A DNA stretch of 64,000 nucleotides. Origin: Sipunculus nudus. Lineage: Eukaryota; Annelida; Sipuncula; Golfingiida; Sipunculidae. Shown here one piece after another: positions 11,043-23,973 of this stretch (positions are counted from its first letter, which is position 1; every line of letters starts with the position of its first letter). The position numbers were made by a program, and so were the translations under genes. The notes under the pieces were generated by a model, which saw only the letters and a list, made by a program, of their open reading frames with translations, was not told where the DNA came from and searched no databases. The stretch spans positions 35,815,176-35,879,175 of the forward strand of contig CM049311.1 in NCBI GenBank assembly GCA_026874595.1, read 5' to 3'.

Positions 11043-13715
11043 ATGAGAGGATTTTATCATTTATGTGAAAATATGGTCCAGTACTGTAGTAAGTTTTAGT
11101 CTAGGGAAATAGCCAAACAGGAAAAAGACAAAAAAACTTAAAAAAAAAAAAAAAACAGTTATGTGTTATTGCCCACTTTAAGTGGAAAATAGATTTGATA
11201 TTTTATATATTAGAGGAATAGGAAGGGGGTGTTGAGGAATAGCACCCCTATCCAAAGGTTAACAGTAGGTTGAGAGCCTGGATTGACATGTTAAACACTT
11301 CAGTCAAGTGGGATGTAAGACTGTGAAATATTTTGCAGTTTTTCATTTACCGTTTTCTACACAGGGAGGATAGGATATGAGAGGATTTTATCATTTATGT
11401 GAAAATATGGTCCAGTACTGTAGTAAGTTTTAGTCTGGGGAAATAGCCAAACAGTAAAAAGACAAAAAAACTTAAAAAAAAAAAAAAAAACAGTTATGTG
11501 TTATTGCCCACTTTAAGTGGAAAATAGATTTGATATTTTATATATTAGAGGAATAGGAAGGGGGTGTTGAGGAATAGCACCCCTATCCAAAGGTTAACAG
11601 TAGGTTGAGAGCCTGGATTGACATGTTAAACACTTCAGTCAAGTGGGATGTAAGACTGTGAAATATTTTGCAGTTTTTCATTTACCATTTTCTACACAGG
11701 GAGGATAGGATATGAGAGGATTTTATCATTTATGTGAAAATATGGTCCAGTACTGTAGTAATTTTTAGTCTGGGGAAATAGCCAAACAGGAAAAAGACAA
11801 AAAAACTTAAAAAAAAAAAAAAACAGTTATGTGTTATTGCCCACTTTAAGTGGAAAATAGATTTGATATTTTATATATTAGAGGAATAGGAAGGGGGTGT
11901 TGAGGAATAGCACCCCTATCCAAAGGTTAACAGTAGGTTGAGAGCCTGGATTGACATGTTAAAGACTTCAGTCAAGTGGGATGTAAGACTGTGAAATATT
12001 TTGCAGTTTTTCATTTACCATTTTCTACACAGGGAGGATAGGATATGAGAGGATTTTATCATTTATGTGAAAATATGGTCCAGTACTGTAGTAAGTTTTA
12101 GTCTGGGGAAATAGCCAAACAGGAAAAAGACAAAAAAACTTAAAAAAAAAAAAAAAACAGTTATGTGTTATTGCCCACTTGAAGTGGAAAATAGATTTGA
12201 TATTTTATATATTAGAGGAATAGGAAGGGGGTGTTGAGGAATAGCACCCCTATCCAAAGGTTAACAGTAGGTTGAGAGCCTGGATTGACATGTTAAAGAC
12301 TTCAGTCAAGTGGGATGTAAGACTGTGAAATATTTTGCAGTTTTTCATTTACCGTTTTCTACACAGGGAGGATAGTATATGAGAGGATTTTATCATTTAT
12401 GTGAAAATATGGTCCAGTACTGTAGTAAGTTTTAGTCTGGGGAAATAGCCAAACAGGAAAAAGACAAAAAAACTTAAAAAAAAAAAAAAAACAGTTATGT
12501 GTTATTGCCCACTTTAAGTGGAAAATAGATTTGATATTTTATATATTAGAGGAATAGGAAGGGGGTGTTGAGGAATAGCACCCCTATCCAAAGGTTAACA
12601 GTAGGTTGAGAGCCTGGATTGACATGTTAAAGACTTCAGTCAAGTGGGATGTAAGACTGTGAAATATTTTGCAGTTTTTCATTTACCGTTTTCTACACAG
12701 GGAGGATAGGATATGAGAGGATTTTATCATTTATGTGAAAATATGGTCCAGTACTGTAGTAAGTTTTAGTCTGGGGAAATAGCCAAACAGGAAAAAGACA
12801 AAAAAACTTAAAAAAAAAAAAAAAACAGTTATGTGTTATTGCCCACTTTAAGTGGAAAATAGATTTGATATTTTATATATTAGAGGAATAGGAAGGGGGT
12901 GTTGAGGAATAGCACCCCTATCCAAAGGTTAACAGTAGGTTGAGAGCCTGGATTGACATGTTAAAGACTTCAGTCAAGTGGGATGTAAGACTGTGAAATA
13001 TTTTGCAGTTTTTCATTTACCGTTTTCTACACAGGGAGGATAGGATATGAGAGGATTTTATCATTTATGTGAAAATATGGTCCAGTACTGTAGTAAGTTT
13101 TAGTCTGGGGAAATAGCCAAACAGGAAAAAGACAAAAAAAACTTAAAAAAAAAAAAAAAACAGTTATGTGTTATTGCCCACTTTAAGTGGAAAATAGATT
13201 TGATATTTTATATATTAGAGGAATAGGAAGGGGGTGTTGAGGAATAGCACCCCTATCCAAAGGTTAACAGTAGGTTGAGAGCCTGGATTGACATGTTAAA
13301 GACTTCAGTCAAGTGGGATGTAAGACTGTGAAATATTTTGCAGTTTTTCATTTACCGTTTTCTACACAGGGAGGATAGGATATGAGAGGATTTTATCATT
13401 TATGTGAAAATATGGTCCAGTACTGTAGTAAGTTTTAGTCTGGGGAAATAGCCAAACAGGAAAAAGACAAAAAAACTTAAAAAAAAAAAAAAACAGTTAT
13501 GTGTTATTGCCCACTTTAAGTGGAAAATAGATTTGATATTTTATATATTAGAGGAATAGGAAGGGGGTGTTGAGGAATAGCACCCCTATCCAAAGGTTAA
13601 CAGTAGGTTGAGAGCCTGGATTGACATGTTAAAGACTTCAGTCAAGTGGGATGTAAGACTGTGAAATATTTTGCAGTTTTTCATTTACCGTTTTCTACAC
13701 AGGGAGGATAGGATA
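11043..13715. repeat. Satellite array: eight near-identical ~334-bp units
   Basis: Units begin at 11043, 11377, 11712, 12045, 12379, 12713, 13047 and 13382 and differ mainly in the length of one A-run plus a handful of substitutions. Each unit carries an A-rich tract, the inverted repeat CCACTT-n-AAGTGG (central base T, or G in unit 4), and a hairpin GGGGTGTT / AGCACCCC with a 7-base loop. No unit contains a long open frame. The high uniformity implies recent amplification or homogenisation. Only eight copies are present, so it is a local array and not shown to be a centromeric satellite. Confidence 0.97.
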
Positions 13716-15599
13716 ATCTTAAGAGTACATGGTGAGGATCCTGACTGTTGTTCCAGGAATGGGGTCACAGATCCTGGCTGATAAACTTGTGTTTCAAAGA
13801 CTGATAAACATACATAAGTGGTCCGATAACAGGTACGTTTTACCCTGTGATGGTGAACAGTGCTAGCATCACATTATAAAATGAACCCTTAGTTGAGAGC
13901 CTTGTATTTAAAAGTGAATACACTTTTGCAATAACATATGTATCTTCCCTTGTCATTACTGGTAGTTCATTTTGGCTAAATACAAAAAAAACTCCCATCA
14001 AAATAATCTGGGCACACTGACTTACTTTCTCCAGTTCACCTGTTTTATATGTTGTTATGAATGTGTGTCTGCTTACCATAACAAGACTGTGTGACCAGAG
14101 GTTTAGATTGTTCACAAAACAAGGAAAAGATATACTGAAGAAACACCTTTTGGAGGTTTGAAAAATCTTGATTTTTGAAGTTGTCTGGTATGGCTACCCT
14201 GGCAACCATGAAAACCCTGCATATATATTTATAATTTTGTAAGGCATTAAGTATATTTTCCCAATCTCTCTTTTCTTTATCTTTCATTCTATTCTTTATA
14301 TCTCTCACTTTCTTTCTCTCTCTGTCTCTCTTTCCCTTTTCTTTATAACACTTTCTTTTCACTTTTTTCCTGTTTTCTTGTTTCCTTCTTTTCTTCCTCT
14401 CTTTCTCCCTCTCTCATTTTCTCTATCTTTCACTTTCCCTGTTACTTTCTGTCTTTCACTTTCTCTCACTCTTTCTCTCACTCTCTTTCTCTCTCTCGTT
14501 CCCCCCTCCACACACACACACATACACTACATTATGGGTCTGCATGCACACGTAACTACAACACTACATTGTCGGTCTGCATGCACAACTCGCGTGGTTC
14601 CTCATAAAAACACGCACACAATTGATGTAGGTCTTTATCCTGTCATGTGTTAATTGCAGAGTACAGGTATAGGTTGAGCTCCCTTGTAGACCAGGGTATG
14701 TTGCATGTCTGTGCATTATCAGAACCCTGCATTAGGCTTCTACAGCTCTTGAGAAGTCAGGAATCCACAGCCTAGGAACTCCTAGCAGCAGAGCCCAGCT
14801 GCCGTGTTCACATTCTACAGTCAGCATCACGTCATGGTTATACAGAACGCGTCTTTACACTCCAGCACCAGACAAGTCTTTGTCTCTCATTAACTCACGA
14901 GCAATTATCTGATGGATATAATGATACATGTGTCATGTTGGATGTTGACCTGGGTGGCAGCAACATGGTAAGTAAACAATCATCGGATTGACGTAACTAT
15001 CGGGAATAACTATATGAGAAAAGAAATTCTGAATCAAAGAAAATGTTGTCATCATCAGCATGAGTGAAGAATTATAAGTATATTAGACTTCTGGTATCGT
15101 TATGATAAGAAAAATGTTTTTTGCGTTTGGAAAATGGCTGTAATCATCACCATGACCAAGGAAGATTAGGTGTACAAAATACCTTTAATTATCACTTTGA
15201 GGGTAAAGGGTTTGGTATAGACATTATAATTCATCATCTTGGCGAGAAAGAGTTTGGGTTACTAAAAAAACATGGTTATAATCATCTTGGTGGAAGGGGG
15301 GATTTGGGAATTTATCAAAATGCTGTGATTATAAACAGTTTTAGAATATAGAAAATTTCTTCCAATCTATGTGAGAATCGGCAAATTAACTGTCCAAACT
15401 TGACAGCAGCAGCATTAGAATGCAAAATACAGTTAAGCTTTTTTGTGTCGAGCTCATTTCAGTCAAATAGCCCAGTTTTGTCGAAGTCTCATGCTTGGAG
15501 TTTGAGGTAAAATTATCATGGTACCAAATAAATCCCACATGTCTAACCTATGTCTAAACTTTATATCACAATTACTTTACACATAAATTTATATCACTA
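13716..15599. other. Unassigned sequence with a pyrimidine-rich tract
   Basis: Bases 14255-14505 are almost purely CT on the + strand, with imperfect CT/CTTT repeats ending in a short CA run. The frames 14378-14653 (+) and 14045-14362 (-) come from this tract. Nothing else is recognised. At 14540-14600 'ggtctgcatgcaca' occurs twice, 46 bp apart. Confidence 0.5.
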
Positions 15600-16960
15600 A
15601 AGGTACTGTGCAGAGTTCAGGAGTACCTTCTCACACATCTGGTTGGCCTGATATTACTGGTTAATGTAACTGTGTTACCTGATATTAAAGGTTGGTGTAA
15701 CTGACCAGCCTCTTTGGCTCAGGGATGGAGCACAGGAATCAAAGCAGGGAGATCATGAGTTTGAATCTCCGCTGAAGCATGAGATTTTTCACGGTCGGCC
15801 CCCATCAAGGGTGAGCGCTCTGCACGGCAATGCAAAATGGTCGTGTTTCACTCCATCAAAAAAATGAGTGCGCCTTTCAGGGGTTCCTCAGGGGTAAGAC
15901 CTTGTAATGGGGACGGATTAACAGCAGGATATAAAATGAGAGAAAGTCTGTGATAATGTCCTGTCATGCAGTCTGAAACCAGATTGGAATTCTGGAGATG
16001 TACATATACTAAGTTAAGCTAGCTTTAAAAATGGAGGCGATTACCTCCAACAACAACAAATATTAATAGAATAAAAAAAGGTGAGTGTACCTGGGTTACC
16101 TGGTATTACAGGTGGATGTTTCAGGTTTACATGATAATTCACGAAAATGCAATAAGTGTAGCAGATATAACTAATAACATGTGCCAGAGGTTCCTGAAAT
16201 TTGGATTAAATGTACCGATTCAACTGAAATATCAGCCAGTGTTACCTCAGTTACATGATATTGCAATTAAATGTACCAGAGTTAACTAATATTTGAGCTC
16301 CATACCAAAGTACTTGATAATCCAGCTTTGTTTGTTGCAAGTTACATGATATCTCAACTGTACCAACTGGTGTTATCCAATATTTTATCTGGGTAACAAG
16401 GTTACCTGCATTTCAGTGCTATACATACATACCTAGTTCACCTGATATTTCAGCTTTGTTCCTTAATTACCTGATAACTCAACCGTGTACCCAGGTTAAG
16501 TGATATTCCAGCTTTGTATCTATTTTAACTTACATTCTAGCTTTATACCTGTGTTACCTTATATTTCAGGTAGTTCCTAGAGGTTCCTTGGTTACCTGAT
16601 ATATTAACTATTTGACATGGGTTACCAGATATAACAGGTAAATAATTAAATTTACCTGAAATTTCAGCCTTCGCCTTGGTTAGCTGATATTTCAGCATTA
16701 TTTCTAAGCTACCTGATATCTGAACTATGTTCCTTGTACCTTATTGTATATTTTATCATTCCCCATACAAGATCCCACGTGCTTAAAACACTAGGTAAAC
16801 AATATTCAAGCTTGGCACCAAGGTTACCTGATATTTAAGTTTGTTCCTATAAGTCACCTGTTGTCTGAACTAGATGTTCCCTGCACCTAGGTTACCTGAT
16901 ATTTAGCTTAGATTTTGAATATTCTTTAGTTACTTTATATTTTTCAGCTTCCTCGTCCAA
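15600..16960. repeat. Degenerate minisatellite interrupted by a SINE
   Basis: Many imperfect units share 'ggttacctgatatttcagc' with intervening 'tttgt.cct'. Spacing is irregular, about 30-60 bp. The units are present on both sides of the SINE at 15703-16080, so the SINE landed in a pre-existing array. Heavy divergence suggests an old array. Confidence 0.7.
15703..16080 (+). mobile_element. tRNA-derived SINE, copy 1
   Basis: The head resembles a tRNA gene, with an A-box-like 'tggctcagggatgg' near 15713 and a B-box-like GAGTTTGAATCTCC at 15756-15769. The tail contains a conserved body ('gagcgctctgcacgg', 'ttggaattctggagatgtac'), 'ttacctccaacaacaac' and an A-rich end. The body is shared, in order, with 36528-36921. 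Such elements are transcribed by RNA polymerase III and moved by a partner LINE. I do not call it a tRNA gene because the cloverleaf stems do not pair cleanly. Confidence 0.8.
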
Positions 16961-17507
16961 AGGTTTTAAAATGGCTGACAACTTGACACTGATGATTTAA
17001 GCCACATGGGGTTTTCATGCAAGTTGTAGTGATGTGACCTTTAAAGCAGGTGAAAACTGGCAATCACTGTTAACAGGCACTAGAGCACATGATATATATA
17101 TACCTGAAGTCTCAGGCACTCAGTTTCATATTTCTTGAAACAAGATGGTCTATGCCTTAAATAAATCATGGATGAGTGTCATCTAAAGAAGAAGCTCCGG
17201 CTGTAGATCAGATATGTGTATTATGTTTCCTGTTGTGGGAGGGTAAAGACGATTACCGGAACTTGTAGGTGGTTCAGATCAAGTACAAGGCCGTGCCAGA
17301 TGGGGCAAAAACTATCATCTCAATTAGCCATGTGCAGGAAATTTAATCATCTCTTATTGTAAAAACTTTATTTGTGGGGTGAAGTTAATATAAGGTTAAG
17401 GTAAAAGAAAACTGAAGCATAATAATGTTCTGGTAGATCTTACATCTTCTCAGGTGACCCAAGGATACTGGTTTTAACTGTTTTTTTTTCTCAGTGTATC
17501 AGTTATT
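16961..17507. other. Unassigned non-coding sequence
   Basis: No feature can be supported here. Confidence 0.4.
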
Positions 17508-17864
17508 CAGGGTTTCTGCAGGTTTATTGCAATCATTGAAATTTTTTAGGAATTTAAAACAAAATTTAAGGCCTTGAAAGGCCTTGGACAATGGACTTTT
17601 GCCCCTCAGGATCTCCAGAGTCATGGAAATATGGCCTGCACAATAAATTTTGAATTTTTCGATATTGATGGAAAATAGATTTACACATTTCATATCTGCT
17701 GAACAGAATGTAAATTGATTGGTATTACTCAATCAGTCATTGAAATAGTCATTAAATCTGAAACCAAATGTGAAAGTAACTCGGGTCTTTAAAAATTGTT
17801 CATAAGGTCCTTTAAAGTCCAGGAAAAGACCTGTAATTTTGTTTGGCTAGAGGCGCAGAAACTG
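17508..17864. mobile_element. hAT-like MITE (~357 bp)
   Basis: The left end CAGGGTTTCTGC (17508-17519) is mirrored by the right end GCGCAGAAACTG (17853-17864), allowing three mismatches. Inside are 'aaggccttgaaaggcctt' palindromic blocks, typical of widespread non-autonomous elements with CAGGGTTTCYGC termini. An 8-bp target duplication is not clear. There is no transposase frame, and the minus-strand frame 17499-17732 is incidental. Confidence 0.55.
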
Positions 17865-18657
17865 TTTGTATAGATTTGGTTTTATCAGTTTTTTTGGCAG
17901 CTGGCATATGTGCATTTCATTTCTATCCTAACAAGCCTATGGTAATATTATTGTGTAATCTGTATTTTGTGAATTGTATTTATAACTGTTGAGACCTAAC
18001 CATGTTGGCTGTTTCCATTCCATTTATTTTTAATTAATTGAATCTGTTGTTAAGCACAGTGGCCTATCAGATGGGCCACTTCTGGACATGTTCTCAACCA
18101 GAGGGGGCACTTAGTCGTCTAAGCCAGGACCTGAGGATTCAAACCCCCACACATAACAGATTAATCTCCAAATCTGTTTATAAAAATAGATTACAGGATC
18201 TATATTTAAAGTTCTGTATTAATTCAAAATATCTGGTGACAGTGAAACTGGAAAATGGATTCCCATCTATAGAGGTCACATCTGCCACTCGTAGTTTTAC
18301 ACCAGCCACATTTGCTTTTAGTGTGTGCTGTTTTTACAGTGCTTTCTCTAGTGTGGGTATTTTTATCAGTGCTGCCGTTTTTGTCTGTGCCAGTTTTATT
18401 CTGGATTTTTTTCGTACCAGCCCACATACTCGTTGATGCAGTTCCCAGGTTTGGCTAAAGACAGAACAGTGATCTATGATTCACTTTTTTGCCCCACCGT
18501 ACCTTCTTTGATTTTCTCAGATACATTTTTGCCCCACTGTGCATTCTTTTTTCCTCACAAGAGGACGAGAAAGGTGCTGTTTGACGGAGAAGGTCATTAT
18601 CATCCTGCAGATTTATACAGGGCTTGACATTAACTTTTGATAGTACTTGCCCAGTAT
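17865..18657. other. Unassigned sequence with a possible SINE scrap and hAT end
   Basis: Near 18145 'ggattcaaaccccc' resembles a SINE B box but lacks a convincing A box. Bases 18614-18650 ('acagggcttgacattaac', then 'tacttgccc') match the ends of the hAT-like remnants at 21585-21812 and 34615-34930. The frame 18038-18436 shows no domain. Confidence 0.35.
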
Positions 18658-19400
18658 TCTTATTATCCCCTCTCAAAGAAGTTGTGAAAGGGAAATAGTA
18701 ATGCCTCTGTTTGTGCGTCCGTCTGTCAGGTCCTCTGTCAGGCTGTCTGTCCATCTGGAATTAGCTTGTGGATTCTGTTTGACCAAAACCTTTCACCTTG
18801 CACATATGGCTCACCCTACCAAAGATGAAGAACTCTATCGATTTTTAGGTCACAGGGTCAAAGGTCACGGCCACAGGACCCACTTCATAAAAAAGCTTGT
18901 GGACCCATTTTAAGCCAAACTGTTTGATTAAAACCTTTCATCTTGCAACTATGGCTTGCCTACCCATGGATGAAAAACCCTATAGATTTGGAGGTCATGG
19001 GGTCAAAGGTCATGGCCACAGGGCTCACTTCTTGAAAAAGCTTGTGGACCCATTTAAAGCCAAACCCTTTGACCAAAACCTTTCATCCTGCAAAAATTGC
19101 TCATCCATTCAGGGATGAAGAACGTTTTTGAGTTTGAGGTCATGGGGTCAAAGGTCACAGCCACTAGGCCCACTTCTTGAAAAAGCTTGTGGACTCATTT
19201 TAGGCCAAACCGTTTGACCAACACCTGTCAGTGTCATCTTGCTCATATGGCTCACCCACCCATGGATAAAGAACCCTATTTAGTTTGAGGTCAGAGTAGC
19301 AAAGGTCAAGGCCAGAGAGCTGCCCTCCTTATTTTCACACTGTGTAAAACACCTATTCTAATTATGCCCCGAGTGAGGGGATGCTCCTCTTTGCGGTGGC
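18658..19400 (+). mobile_element. HINE-like element, third family (C)
   Basis: A degenerate 5' stem ('tattatcccc' against 'gggaaatagta') is followed by a GTCY-type tract (gtccgtctgtcaggtcc and similar, 18717-18755). Four tandem core units are anchored on 'gcttgtgga' at 18763, 18895, 19040 and 19185, spaced 132, 145 and 145 bp. A CCCC/GGGG hairpin lies near 19367. The units contain 'ggtcatggggtcaaaggtca'. This matches the HINE/pearl layout, but the sequence is unrelated to family A. The frames at 18647-19118 run through the core units and are not genes. Confidence 0.6.
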
Positions 19401-19903
19401 TTTGTTTCTTAGGGATATTCCTAGAGTTGCCTTGGAACATCTCAATATTCTTATATGCATATTTGATCAAATAGTTTATGTATTTAATTAAAAACCTGGA
19501 TTAAATTGTAATTGATTTATAACCTCTGGATCAGTTTGTATCAATTATTACTTTGTTTTATGTACCAACCTGATCCCTCAATGACCTGTCAATGTTGACG
19601 GAGTAACAAAGTCATGACTGCATTGTGCATATACTCAAGATCCAGTTTCAATGCTCACCTGTAAAGTGCTCCACTCACACAGAAACATAAATGATGGCGA
19701 TGATTAAAGGGCATGCTGCACTGCTCCTTTACTTACTAAAATAAACTAAAATCCATTCTGGTAAAATATTTCTTATCATTTAAAATAAAGACTTAAATTT
19801 ACTGCTGAAGGAATAATTAAATAGAGAATGAATCCAACGTAATGAATTGGTTACAGTAATCGAAGTAATGAGCACCCCCATTGTAATGAATGCCTCCCAT
19901 GGA
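19401..19903. other. Unassigned non-coding sequence
   Basis: No feature can be supported here. Confidence 0.4.
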
Positions 19904-21919
19904 TTTTTAGCTCAGCTGACTATAAGTCATCTGAGCTATAGTTGTGGTCCTTCGGCCGTCAGGCAGGCCAGGCCGTCCGTTAACAGGTCATGTTTTGAAA
20001 CCATTAGACCTACGAATCCAAAATTTAGCATACAGTAAGATGTCCCTAAAATCTCCTATCATAACGTAAATTGGGTCACTAGGACTCATTGAGATATTAA
20101 GGGAAAACCTCCCTTTTCCATAAAAGAGCCATTGTTACACTTCAGGGCTCCCTAATATTAAAACTACTGATCTGTTTTTTATCATATTTATTATGCATAT
20201 TGTTCCATACATTTTCTGTGAACATACCAAAAATTAGGTAAGTATTATGTATTGTTTCAAAGTTATGGGCCCAAACATGCATTTTTAAAAAAATCAGGAA
20301 ATATATTTGCTCACTTAACATGAGAATTGCTGAAGCTGGAGACTTTTTTTTCAGGGATATAACTTCATTTAATCAAGTTTCAATTGTATACCAAAAATTA
20401 GATCTGAATTTTGCACATTTTTTAAGTTATTAGCATAAATAAAAAATCAATACCTTAAATTTTGTCAAACTTTGGCTATGGCACATTTTTTCCCTGTAAG
20501 CACTGTTGATTTAATTTTCACAGCATATACACATAAGTATTTAATCTGATAAAATCTGAAAGGAATTGATGGAACAGAGAAGCTTTTATTCAGGTTTTCA
20601 TACACTATGTTAAGTGTTGTTAACATGAAACCCATCTAGTAGTACAACCTTCACTTGTGTTATGTACCCCTCTCCAGGCAGCTTGCCTTTTCTCAGCTTG
20701 GCCACTACTAGCAGGCTTCCCCTCTGCCCTGCACTCCCCCCCCCCAGCTGGGCATAATTAAACTAGATGAATGTTATAATTTTCTGTATTTGATTTATTC
20801 TTATTCTAGGCCATGCTACATTTTAGATTTTGTATTGTACCTTCCAGGGTTACAATGATTAAAGGGCACAATTAATTGTGTCCACAAAGTGGTGTATTGC
20901 TATGAAAGTGTGGATGTTCATCAGATAAGTAATTATATTACTTCAGAAGAGTGAAAACTTTGCCAGGTGTGAAATTGACTATTAATTCCAGTAATAAATT
21001 ACAGCTGAGATAGTTATTAGGACAATGATGTTGTTTGTCCCTCATTCAAATAACAGTGTGTATACTTTATTTGTATCCGCCAAAACAAAGTTATGTGGAT
21101 ACTATGTTTTTGACCGGGTTCCGCCGCCGCCGTATTCATTTCCGGAGAACTCCTCTGAGACTACTGGGCTGATTTTTCTGAAACATACACCAATTATCGG
21201 GTCACATGTGAACTGGTGCCTAACCAATGGGCGTTGACCTCTGACCTTTCCTGTCTGCCAAGCATCTATTTGTGCATCTGTTTCCACACATAAACCCTGT
21301 ATCCACACCTAAACCCACATATCTCGAGAACCGTTTGACCAATCAGGATAAAAATTTTGTACAAATGTGCCCTTGGATAGCTTTATAACATACACAAAAA
21401 ATGGTGGCGCCACCTGCAACCATGTTTGCAGGGTGTCCATCTATTCGTCTGCCTTGGGTTAAAATCACTCATATCTCTGCGCAGTGATTTGACTAATTCA
21501 CCAGAAATTGGGCATGCGTATACATCCGGAATAGCTTTCTTGATTTTATGACAGGTGGTGCCACCTACATTCAGATATCTAGTAACATCTAGCTTTTACT
21601 TGCCCTACATGAATTTCTACTTGCCCTACATAAATCATTGATTGTATTTAACAACACAAACATCCTTTTTCAGGTCTTTGGATAAAAGATTATGTAGGAC
21701 CCACTTGCCCAGTCGGGCAAGTAGGAGGTGACTTTTTAGTTTCTCTCCCACTATTTACTAGAACTTTCACTTGCCCCGGGCAAGCAGTCAACTGTTAATG
21801 TGGAGCCCTGTCTTAGCTTCTCATATGCTTATATCTCTGAAAAACATTACAATAGAATATCCTGCATTTACGAAAATTTCAAACTTCAGCACAGTGCTGT
21901 GACCCATGGGTCCCTTGTT
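19904..21919 (+). mobile_element. HINE family A copy with nested repeats
   Basis: The 5' terminus TTTTAGCTCAGCTGAC at about 19904 and its mirrored half lead into a short GTCC-type tract. The body to about 20930 is collinear with 42154-43180, including the marker 'cttggccactactagcagg'. The family 3' terminus with GACCCATGGGTC lies at 21901-21912. Between 20930 and 21880 the sequence belongs to other repeats (a family-D-like block from about 21060 and a hAT-like remnant at 21585-21812). The two ends may therefore belong to one interrupted element or to two. Confidence 0.65.
21585..21812 (-). mobile_element. hAT-like non-autonomous remnant
   Basis: On the + strand the segment has several 'acttgccc' motifs and ends in 'gttaatgtggagccctg'. 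Read in reverse, this gives a CAGGGCTCCACATTAAC terminus. A second copy is at 34615-34930. CAGRG-type termini fit hAT elements. The opposite end is not defined. Confidence 0.4.
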
Positions 21920-22660
21920 TAGAGATATCTTTGAGAAAATGGAAGGGATGAGCCATTCTCACCTTAAAAACTTAAAAATCTTCGGCAGTACTTGCAGTCA
22001 TCGTTATTTTGCCAACTGGCTTGTGATTTTGATTGCGTGTTATTATGTTAGGGTGTCCCAAGCCCATAATTTTCCCTAAATTAGCAACTAAACTTTTCCC
22101 CAGAATCCTCCAAAAAAGGTCATTTCCTAGTCTAGAACAGTACAGGGGGCGGGGGTGCTTTTAAGGACACAAAAAATATTTGATGAAATTCATTTTTTTG
22201 GAGTATGATCTACATAGATCAGCAGTTAGCAAGATACGGAAAAGTGGGGGGGGGGGATGGGTGTTTATTCAGTAGTTGCACATGCATATGGCAGTACCAC
22301 CATATGTTACACTGGTGTGTAGCTTACAGGTCAACTGTAAGGGATATACCTTAACTTTACCTGTGTATCAACACAGCAGGGCAACAGGTGAGAAATGGCA
22401 CTTTGATTGACAGGTGGATATGGCTGGGATAGTGCTTCCAGTATATACACCACAAGGTGCCTTCTGTAACGCCAGACATGTCTCCTGTCTTATTATAGGT
22501 GGTTATTCTTAGCTGACCCATTCACAGCATCTCCAAATAGCTCGTCCTGTGTTACAATTATTTATGATGATCAATGAAAGAAAACCTCCCAAGGCTTTTA
22601 AAGCTGCCAGGAAGAATGGAAATGTATACATGTACCGTCTTCCCCAAAATATAATCCCAT
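21920..22660. other. Unassigned non-coding sequence
   Basis: Contains a G-run near 22245-22255. No exon is visible. Confidence 0.4.
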
Positions 22661-23492
22661 TTTTATTTCAGCTGACTATAAGTCATCTGAGCTATAGTCG
22701 TGGTCCATTGTCCGTCCGTCCGTAGATGTGGCACGTTTTGAAACCATAAGACATAGGAATCCAAAACTCGGCATAATGTTAGATGTCCCCAAGATCTCCT
22801 AACAAGCCGAAAACTGGGTCTTTGCGACTTCGTTCCTTTGAGAAATTAAGGAAAAACCTCAATTTTTTATTAAAAACCTATTTTCACACTTCAGGACTGC
22901 CTAATATCAAAACCACCTATCTGTTTTTCCTAATATTCACCAAAAATATTCCTCTATATAGTTCCTATGTACATGCCAGAAATTATGTCTGTATTATATA
23001 AATTTAAAAAGTTATGGGCCCAAACATAATGCATTTTGTAAAAATTCAGGAAAGATATTTGATCACTTAACACAAAACATGTTAAAGCTATGGACTTTTT
23101 ATCCAGTAATATAACTTTAATTAATCAAAATTAAATTGTATACCTAAAATTAGATCAAAATCTTTTAAAATATTAACAAAAATAAAAAATTGGTACCTTA
23201 AATTTTGCCCAATTTTGACCATGGCACGTTTTCTTCCTGTAAGTACTGTGGATTTAATTTTCACAGCATGTTTTTGTTAGCATTTTGTCTGTTAACAGCA
23301 AAAATTTGAAACCAGTTGATCAAAAACTGTAGATTTTATTCAGGTTTTCAAGCACAATGTAACATATTGTTTACATCAAGCTAGTGTTATGCAGTTTGCA
23401 AGACCTCAGCTCCCCAGCTTCAGCTCTCAGTTCCTAAAATTTGGCATACAATTAGATGTCTCCAAAATCCCCTACCATGCCAAGTGATAATA
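22661..23492 (+). mobile_element. HINE family A, 3'-truncated copy
   Basis: The 5' end has lost part of the left stem arm but keeps 'cagctgactataagtcatctgagc', followed by a (GTCC) tract at 22709-22725. The body is nearly collinear with 24136-24975 and breaks off after 'ccatgccaag', where the complete copy continues. No 3' palindrome follows. The frame 22783-23001 has a close counterpart at 24291-24494, which reflects repeat homology. Confidence 0.8.
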
Positions 23493-23964
23493 AAGAAATT
23501 TTAAGTAAATGAACAGTATTGGTTTAATTTTTAATTGGATAACATAAAGTTTGATCCTATTTATTGCCTCCATTTTAAAATACTTCATATATATACCTTT
23601 AATATGGCTTGCAACCCTAGAGAACTAATGATTTGCTCACTGGAATATGCATGACTGTGCCGCTTGTTGACATCGTTTGTTACCATTGTTTGTTGGTAGA
23701 TAGCGATGTATGAGGTGGCATTGGGCATTGTAGGGGCCAAGGGATTTCTTTCGCGGGGAAATGACCCATAACACCCTAATTACTTTAAAAACAACTTGAC
23801 CAAAGTGAGGAATACTGGTCTGAATGTGATTAATTCCTTAGCTTTAATTAGCCTACTGGTTACAGCGTCATGGTCAGATGATCAGTTATGTGATCACAGC
23901 TGCATCCAGGTATACCTTCAGAATACTGGATATGCAGAACACGGGTGGCACAGCTGTCAAGTGT
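23493..23964. other. Unassigned non-coding sequence
   Basis: No feature can be supported here. The frame at 23796-23999 runs into the transposon arm and has no domain. Confidence 0.4.
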
Positions 23965-23973
23965 TCTCTGTGC
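23965..23973. repeat. Target-site duplication, left copy (9 bp)
   Basis: TCTCTGTGC directly abuts the left inverted arm and is repeated exactly at 27817-27825. Confidence 0.85.

Noticed and set aside
11043..13715. CRISPR-like array
   Set aside because: Units are 334 bp and contiguous without unique spacers, and the sequence is a eukaryotic nuclear locus.
9315..13715. Link between the ~335-bp HINE cores and the 334-bp satellite
   Set aside because: Only the period is similar; I see no shared sequence between the two units.
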